Shown here: positions 16,995 through 21,012 of the stretch, one piece after another | Layout of the letters: every line of letters begins with the position of its first letter | Position numbering within the stretch: position 1 is the stretch's first letter | From: UBA4416 sp043718985 | Lineage (GTDB): Bacteria; Bacteroidota; Bacteroidia; B-17B0; Aurantibacillaceae | NCBI GenBank assembly: GCA_043718985.1 | Contig: JAYSUQ010000009.1 | Coordinates: 1-21,012 of the forward strand | Reading direction: 5' to 3' | Length of the DNA: 21,012 bases | Notes under the pieces: model-generated | Told to the model about the DNA's origin: nothing | Database searches by the model: none | Seen by the model: the letters and a program-made list of their open reading frames with translations, nothing else | Program-made: the position numbers and the translations under genes

Positions 16995-17879
16995 ATGAAA
17001 ACATTTTTTTTAAACTTTTCAATCTTATTGATATTAGTATTAACCTTTAAACCATTAGTATTTAAAGCTCAAAAATTACCCTTTGCCATTGGTCCAAAAT
17101 TTGGATTAACTTATTCGCATTTACCAAATTATACTGATGATAAACCAAATGATAAAATTGGAATTAATGCGGGTTTAAAATTTGATTATTATGTTAAGGA
17201 TAATTTTTCGGTAGGAGGCGAAGTGCTATTTAATCAACGTGCCAGTAACTATCAATATGTTGAAAAAACTAATTTTTTAACTTTACTTCAAAATTCATTT
17301 ATGGGTTTTGGTTTAAATCAGTTTATTCCCGATTCAATATTAAAGCTGACTGGCAATTTTATAAACGATACCGTATACAGTAAATATAAAGCTAACGTTA
17401 GGCTAAATTATATAGATATTCCTATTGCGGCTACTTTTCATTTTAGCGGTGTTTTTTTTACAGCAGGAGTTACGCCATGTTTTTTAGTTGGTTCTAAAGC
17501 CAGCGAAACGTTTGACCAAGATGTACCATTATTAGATGTGACAAAAAAATATATTGACTCTCTTGGATTTGCAGCCAATTTTATTTATAACATAACCCCT
17601 GCTTATAAAAAAGATATTATAACTACAAACACGAATTTATCTGCCCCTAAAAAATTTGACTTAAATTGTTTTGCTGAGTTTGGTTTAGAGACAACATATG
17701 GCTTACAAATGAGTACTCGCTTTACGTATGGCTTAATTAAAACGGCCATGCATCAAAAAATGCAAGCTAAAAATCAAATGGCATTTATGTTTAATGTAGG
17801 CTATTTATTTGGCGCAAAAAATAAAAGTAAATTAAATGGTAAATACAATTTAAATGAAATAGAAAACACAAACAAATAG
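16995..17879 (+). CDS. PorT-like outer-membrane beta-barrel protein
   Basis: 294 residues from ATG 16995-16997. The frame extends upstream to a TTG at 16923 and an ATG at 16929, but the signal peptide (KTFFLNFSILLILVLTF, cleaved near KAQ|KLPF) starts at 16995, so the longer starts are unlikely. The first strands (FAIGPKFGLTYSHLPN, GINAGLKFDYYVKDNFSVGGE) match the Bacteroidota outer-membrane barrel domain of the PorT group. NVRLNYIDIPIAATFHF, GVFFTAGVTPCFLVGSKAS and FDLNCFAEFGLETTYGLQMS are further strands. After the last strand (FMFNVGYLFG) about 20 polar residues follow, an unusual tail, since most such barrels end at or soon after the final aromatic strand. Function unknown. The upstream 16828-16994 has only AT-rich DNA with a 12-bp palindrome at 16850-16861. 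Confidence 0.85.
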   Translation: MKTFFLNFSILLILVLTFKPLVFKAQKLPFAIGPKFGLTYSHLPNYTDDKPNDKIGINAGLKFDYYVKDNFSVGGEVLFNQRASNYQYVEKTNFLTLLQNSFMGFGLNQFIPDSILKLTGNFINDTVYSKYKANVRLNYIDIPIAATFHFSGVFFTAGVTPCFLVGSKASETFDQDVPLLDVTKKYIDSLGFAANFIYNITPAYKKDIITTNTNLSAPKKFDLNCFAEFGLETTYGLQMSTRFTYGLIKTAMHQKMQAKNQMAFMFNVGYLFGAKNKSKLNGKYNLNEIENTNK

Positions 17880-17961
17880 TATTTATTAAAAAGAATACAA
17901 CCACGGATAATTATTTTGTAGATAAACCATATGATAACTAAAAAATAATAAATGTTTACAA

Positions 17962-18315
17962 ATGAATAAAATATATTACCTATCAACCTGCAATACCTGC
18001 AAACGAATAATTGGAGAGTTTGGATTAATTGAAAAAAAATTTGTTTTGCAAGATATAAAAACAGAAAAAATTACCGAGCAACAATTAACCGAAATGTATA
18101 ATGTAGTTGGTAGTTACGAAGCTTTGTTTAGCAAAATCGCAAAAAAATATCGCGAATTGGGTTTAAATGAAAAACAATTAAACGAAAATGATTACAAAAA
18201 TTACATTTTACAAGAATATACGTTTTTAAAACGTCCAGTAATTTTTGTAAATAAATTAGTTTTTGTAGGCAATGCTAAAAGTACAATTAAATTGGTTAAA
18301 ACTGTTTTAAGTTAA
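17962..18315 (+). CDS. ArsC/Spx-family thioredoxin-fold protein
   Basis: 117 residues from ATG 17962, the usual size. It starts IYYLSTCNTCKR, with a Cys10-x-x-Cys13 pair in the position of the ArsC active cysteine, and later has TFLKRPVIFVNKLVFVGN, the conserved 'LKRP' region where ArsC and Spx-type proteins have their cis-proline. The family includes glutaredoxin-dependent arsenate reductases, YffB and the regulator Spx. The second Cys resembles the CxxC of Spx and several uncharacterised Bacteroidota members; there is no arsenic gene neighbour (no arsR, arsB or acr3), so an arsenate reductase role is not supported. It lies 82 bases after the barrel gene and may be co-transcribed. Confidence 0.88.
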   Translation: MNKIYYLSTCNTCKRIIGEFGLIEKKFVLQDIKTEKITEQQLTEMYNVVGSYEALFSKIAKKYRELGLNEKQLNENDYKNYILQEYTFLKRPVIFVNKLVFVGNAKSTIKLVKTVLS

Positions 18316-18348
18316 CCTAGATAGTGTTGTACATTTTTTTCAAAACGT

Positions 18349-18374
18349 AAAGAGTAGCAAAATGACTACCCTTT
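18349..18374. terminator. Weak hairpin after the ArsC/Spx-family gene
   Basis: AAAGAGTAG and CTACCCTTT pair with one A-C mismatch (plus) or a G-U wobble (minus) around an 8-base loop. On the plus strand it is followed by CTTTTGTTT, so it could end transcripts of the gene that stops at 18315. Weak evidence. Confidence 0.35.
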
Positions 18375-18460
18375 CTTTTGTTTATAAAGTTTATTGGCTA
18401 GCGAAAATGATTCGAAAAAAACTTAACAACAACCACAGATTACTCTTTTTTGTTGAAAAA

Positions 18461-18495
18461 TTAGTTGGTTAGTAGTGAAAAACTAAATCAACTAA
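18461..18495. other. Second hairpin in the 18316-18553 intergenic region
   Basis: TTAGTTGGTTAG (18461-18472) pairs with CTAAATCAACTAA (18483-18495) through a 12-pair stem with one wobble and a bulged A on the plus strand, loop of 10. On the minus strand it is followed by TTTTT but pairs less well. It sits 10 bases from the stronger terminator and may be a back-up terminator. The rest of 18316-18553 holds no convincing gene. Confidence 0.35.
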
Positions 18496-18498
18496 AAC

Positions 18499-18533
18499 AA
18501 AAAAAGCCCTCTGTTAACAGAGAGCTTTTTTTT
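18499..18533. terminator. Bidirectional terminator between the ArsC/Spx-family gene and the TPR lipoprotein gene
   Basis: GCCCTCTG and CAGAGAGC flank a TTAA loop, with 7 A before and 8 T after, so both directions end in a U-run. In minus-strand RNA all 8 positions pair (one U-G wobble); in plus-strand RNA there is a C-A mismatch. It therefore mainly terminates the lipoprotein gene ending at 18554. Confidence 0.85.
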
Positions 18534-18553
18534 AATCGTAATCGTATTACTGT

Positions 18554-20293
18554 TTAGTTTGCTATTGCAGTAAAATCTGAATTAGCACGTAATTTAATAA
18601 ATTCAGCATCATCTTTAGCTGCTGCTTTTAACGATCCATCTTTTTCAATAGCTGCTTTTAAGTTAGTTATAACTTCGGCAGTATTACTTGCGCGAGCAGC
18701 GGCAACTGCTTTTAAATAAAATGATAATGCCATATCTTTTTCGTTACTAGCATTAACCGTACTTGCAACTGCACCAGTGTTACCATTTAATAATTCGGCT
18801 AAGCCTTTGTTAAAGCCTTTGTATTCGCCAAAGTTACCAACTGCATCTGCATATTTTCCATCGCGTACATTAACAATTCCTTTGTTGTAAGCAACTTCAT
18901 TGCCTGCACCACTTGCTTTGTCATATAAATCCATCGCTTTTTTTCTGTCGCCAGCTTTTGCAGCAATAATACCTAAGTTATTCATTACAATTGTGTTTCC
19001 GTTTGCAGTTTTTTCAGCACGGTTAAATGCGTCAGTTGCTTCGGTAATTTTATTTTGAGTTAACAAAGCTGCGCCTAAGTTGTTAGATGCTCTCCAATCG
19101 CTAGCGTATTTTTTTTCGGCAGCTTGGTATATAGCAACTTTAGTATTAACATCGTTTGTTAAATTTGCACCGTACAACATTTCCTCAATAGATAAACTAT
19201 CTGGGTTAGATGTTGTTAATTTAGTAATTTGCTCATCAGTACGCGATTTTTTATCAACGTTTAATGTTACAACAGAACGGCGTAATTTTGGTAAAATTTT
19301 CTCAGAAACCTCAGTATACGTTTTTGATAAATTTTTGATTTCCTTTTCACGTTGGTCGCCATCAGGATACATTGTTAATACACGCAAAATCAAATCTTTA
19401 TCAGCAATAGATGATGATTCCATTAATGATTTAAAACCATCCCAATCTTCGGCAGTTGTTTGTGTTGTGTAGTTAGCTATTTCTTTACCAAATTTTTGTT
19501 CTTTATTTTTGTTCTTTTTAAATTCATTCATTATTGCATTCGATCCTGATTTTGCACGGTCTTTCGCTAAATTTTCATTTAAGCTTAACTCACCGTCTGG
19601 CGATGCGTATGCAGAAACACTAATTCCTTTAAACTCATACCAAGGGTTGTTTGCGTTTTCAGAAATAAATGTATTTAAGTTTTTAACTTCATCACTTTTT
19701 AATTCAGTTGCACGAACATCTGCTTTATTTACTAAATAATAAACATTTGCAGTTTGGTTTGCCGATGTAGTTTTTACAAACGCATCTTTTGCATAAATAG
19801 CTTTTTCATCATTACGAACCAATAAAGGTGTAACAATTGTACCATCTGCTAACTTAACAGGTGCAAAATCTTTCGTTTTACTTTTTACTGCTCCTTGTGC
19901 TTTTAACTCTAATGTAGCTACTTTCATTGCTGCATCATACGCAATTGGTTCTGATGTGTAATTAAAAGCGCCACCTTTATCGTAACTAATTTTTTGGCCG
20001 CTACCTGTAGCTTTTTCACCAACTAAAATAACTGGCTTTAAAGCTTTTTCGCCACCATTAAATTTAATAACTGGAGTTGCAGTAACAGTTGCTTTTTTAG
20101 CAAACATTTTAGCTGGGTATTTACCCGAAATACTAAATCTTATGCTATCACCATGCATCTCTAATGGATTAGGTTTTACATCATAAGTAATTGTATTTTG
20201 CTTTTTAATCATTTTACCTAATCCGTTGCAGCCCACTAATAAAGCAGATGCGCCAACAGCCATTGTTAAGTTTTTTAGAGTTTTAGTATTCAT
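18554..20293 (-). CDS. Lipoprotein with OmpA-like core and C-terminal TPR repeats
   Basis: 579 residues from ATG 20291-20293. The lipoprotein signal ends in a lipobox LLVGC (Cys22), followed by NGLGK rather than a run of acidic residues, so surface export is not suggested. Residues 30-200 form a beta-rich domain (TYDVKPNPLEMHGDSIRF, AKMFAKKATVTATPVIKF). At about 220-365 a segment resembles an OmpA/MotB peptidoglycan-binding domain, with VSAYASPDGELSLNENLAKDRA, but it is expanded and ends in RRSVVTLNV. TPR-like helices from about 375 to 540 include ASNNLGAALLTQNKITEATD and VMNNLGIIAAKAGDRKKAMD. I recall similar proteins across Bacteroidota annotated only as TPR proteins. It likely sits on the periplasmic side of an envelope membrane and contacts the wall and partner proteins. 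It is monocistronic, between its own promoter element and a terminator. Confidence 0.85.
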   Translation of the reverse strand: MNTKTLKNLTMAVGASALLVGCNGLGKMIKKQNTITYDVKPNPLEMHGDSIRFSISGKYPAKMFAKKATVTATPVIKFNGGEKALKPVILVGEKATGSGQKISYDKGGAFNYTSEPIAYDAAMKVATLELKAQGAVKSKTKDFAPVKLADGTIVTPLLVRNDEKAIYAKDAFVKTTSANQTANVYYLVNKADVRATELKSDEVKNLNTFISENANNPWYEFKGISVSAYASPDGELSLNENLAKDRAKSGSNAIMNEFKKNKNKEQKFGKEIANYTTQTTAEDWDGFKSLMESSSIADKDLILRVLTMYPDGDQREKEIKNLSKTYTEVSEKILPKLRRSVVTLNVDKKSRTDEQITKLTTSNPDSLSIEEMLYGANLTNDVNTKVAIYQAAEKKYASDWRASNNLGAALLTQNKITEATDAFNRAEKTANGNTIVMNNLGIIAAKAGDRKKAMDLYDKASGAGNEVAYNKGIVNVRDGKYADAVGNFGEYKGFNKGLAELLNGNTGAVASTVNASNEKDMALSFYLKAVAAARASNTAEVITNLKAAIEKDGSLKAAAKDDAEFIKLRANSDFTAIAN

Positions 20294-20326
20294 AATATAA
20301 GTTAAATTGTTTGTTTTTTTGCACTA

Positions 20327-20334
20327 CAAAATTA
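20327..20334 (-). promoter_or_regulatory. Candidate -7 promoter element (TAATTTTG) for the TPR lipoprotein gene
   Basis: The minus strand reads TAATTTTG, matching TAnnTTTG, 33 bases before the ATG. No clear -33 TTTG is seen. Confidence 0.45.
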
Positions 20335-20377
20335 TAAAAATATTGATAACTACATAATTTATAACTAAATATAAAAT

Positions 20378-20407
20378 AAAAAAATCTCACCTAAATGAGA
20401 TTTTTTT
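20378..20407. terminator. Bidirectional terminator downstream of rpsT
   Basis: Seven A, TCTCA, a CCTAAA loop, TGAGA and seven T form a perfect 12-bp inverted repeat starting 23 bases after the rpsT stop. It is symmetrical, so it can act in both directions, but only rpsT reads into it. Confidence 0.85.
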
Positions 20408-20429
20408 ATTTTAGTAATTAAAGTGTAAA

Positions 20430-20687
20430 TTATTTAGCTAATGTGTTAACACGCTTAGCTAATTTCGATTTTAAGTTCGACGCTTTGTTTTTGTGAATCA
20501 CGTTTTTCTTAGCTAATTTATCTAACATAGCTACCACTTTAGGTAACAACACTGTAGCTTCTTTTTTGTTATCAGTATCGCGTAATTTTTTTACAGCGTT
20601 ACGAGTTGTTTTAGCATAATAACGGTTTTGCAAACGTTTAGCGTTATTTGATCTAATTCTTTTAATTGACGATTTATGATTTGCCAT
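20430..20687 (-). CDS. rpsT: 30S ribosomal protein S20
   Basis: 85 residues from ATG 20685-20687, normal length. The opening MANHKSSIKRIRSNNAKRLQ and the long basic helices (NAVKKLRDTDN, KNVIHKNKASNLKSKLAKRV) are typical of S20, an early-assembling protein that binds the 5' domain of 16S rRNA. It is a single-gene unit with its own promoter (TTTG, 18 bases, TATATTTG) and a strong terminator. The leader of roughly 30 bases has no Shine-Dalgarno motif, as elsewhere in this window. Confidence 0.98.
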   Translation of the reverse strand: MANHKSSIKRIRSNNAKRLQNRYYAKTTRNAVKKLRDTDNKKEATVLLPKVVAMLDKLAKKNVIHKNKASNLKSKLAKRVNTLAK

Positions 20688-20724
20688 TCTATTTTAAAAT
20701 TTATCTGTTTTCGATTTTGGACTG

Positions 20725-20754
20725 CAAATATACACTTTTTTTCATTTCTACAAA
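20725..20754 (-). promoter_or_regulatory. rpsT promoter: TTTG -33 and TATATTTG -7
   Basis: On the minus strand TTTG (20751-20754) is followed after 18 bases by TATATTTG (20725-20732), the best match in the window to the Bacteroidota promoter consensus (TTTG, about 19-20 bases, TAnnTTTG). Expected start near 20718, giving a leader of about 30 bases. Confidence 0.7.
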
Positions 20755-20769
20755 TGTTCATAACAAATA

Positions 20770-20799
20770 TTTGTAGTATTTATCTAAAATTTAATTTTA
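20770..20799 (+). promoter_or_regulatory. Candidate promoter for the secreted protein at 20812: TTTG -33 and TAATTTTA -7
   Basis: TTTG at 20770-20773 is followed after 18 bases by TAATTTTA (20792-20799), one base off TAnnTTTG and with the same spacing as the divergent rpsT promoter. The implied leader is only a few bases. The -33 lies in a palindrome CAAATATTTG (20764-20773). Confidence 0.45.
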
Positions 20800-20811
20800 C
20801 AGCATCTAATT

Positions 20812-21012
20812 ATGCGTTTTTTAAACTTATATCTTATATTATTTGTTGCAAATTTTGCTTTTGCTCAACCTTTAAACGAAATTCAAAAAAACATTGTCCC
20901 TAATGGAAGTTTCGAAAATTCTCGTAAAAAATCGGGAAGTATAAAAAATGCCATTCCTTGGACTCAAATTGCGAGCGTAGATTATTACCAACAACCTTTA
21001 CATAACGATACC
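20812..21012 (+). CDS. Secreted protein, N-terminal part only (runs off right edge)
   Basis: ATG 20812 opens a frame that runs to the window end (67 complete codons, no stop). The start encodes a signal peptide (RFLNLYLILFVANFAFAQ, cleaved after FAQ). The mature N-terminus reads NIVPNGSFENSR, then IKNAIPWTQIASVDYYQ. The pattern V-P-N-x-S-F-E followed by x-PW and a D-Y/F-Y resembles the N-terminal domain of Bacteroidota secreted proteins that often end in an OmpA domain or a type IX sorting tail. Whether that applies here cannot be told, as the rest lies outside the window. It is divergent from rpsT. Confidence 0.8.
   Translation, partial: MRFLNLYLILFVANFAFAQPLNEIQKNIVPNGSFENSRKKSGSIKNAIPWTQIASVDYYQQPLHNDT

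Noticed and set aside
17962..18315. Arsenate reductase as the specific function
   Set aside because: Only the thioredoxin-like family is supported; there are no arsenic genes nearby and the CxxC also fits Spx- and YffB-type proteins.
18362..18472. A 36-codon open frame (MTTLSFVYKVYWL...) between the ArsC/Spx-family gene and the terminator
   Set aside because: It has no recognisable motif or start signal, overlaps two hairpins, and its length is expected by chance in AT-rich DNA.

Overview
The window is AT-rich chromosomal DNA, and every gene looks vertically inherited. It points to a member of the Bacteroidota. Supporting signs are promoter-like TAnnTTTG elements, starts preceded by A/T-rich DNA with no Shine-Dalgarno motif, PorT-like and DUF6089-like outer-membrane barrels, a 'two-component regulator propeller' sensor, and SpoIIE-type phosphatases carrying the YAKNIQ linker common in that phylum. 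I cannot name the genus. No tRNA, rRNA, CRISPR array, insertion sequence or prophage is visible.

Layout. Positions 1-1367 (minus) hold a 5' portion of an RluB-type rRNA pseudouridine synthase with a roughly 350-residue repetitive basic N-terminal extension; it runs off the left edge. Next, on the minus strand, come htpG (with its own terminator and a palindromic upstream site) and a probable two-gene unit of proline dehydrogenase followed by a 1072-residue periplasmic-sensor SpoIIE phosphatase. A plus-strand CBS-domain gene (8080-8742) is divergent from proline dehydrogenase and convergent with a second, membrane-embedded SpoIIE phosphatase. That phosphatase lies behind a tail-specific protease (Prc/CtpA) on the minus strand. 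Plus-strand genes then encode an NdpA-type nucleoid-associated protein and a DUF6089-like barrel. The barrel gene converges on an inositol-monophosphatase-family gene so tightly that the two stop codons share one TTAA. Then follow, on the plus strand, a class I/II aminotransferase, a PorT-like barrel and an ArsC/Spx-family protein. A terminator pair separates these from a minus-strand lipoprotein with an OmpA-like core and TPRs, and from rpsT. A secreted protein starts at 20812 and runs off the right edge.

How the genes relate. Most are housekeeping or envelope genes in short transcription units. The part that looks most like a signalling module is 3577-10179, where two SpoIIE phosphatases with different sensor halves (a 14-repeat periplasmic propeller and a six-helix membrane domain) flank proline dehydrogenase and a CBS/ACT-like protein. 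Their anti-sigma or STAS-type partners are not in the window. Intergenic stretches are all shorter than 300 bases; the main ones are 1368-1551, 3454-3576, 12348-12504, 15414-15543, 16828-16994 and 18316-18553, and what they hold is given in the entries.
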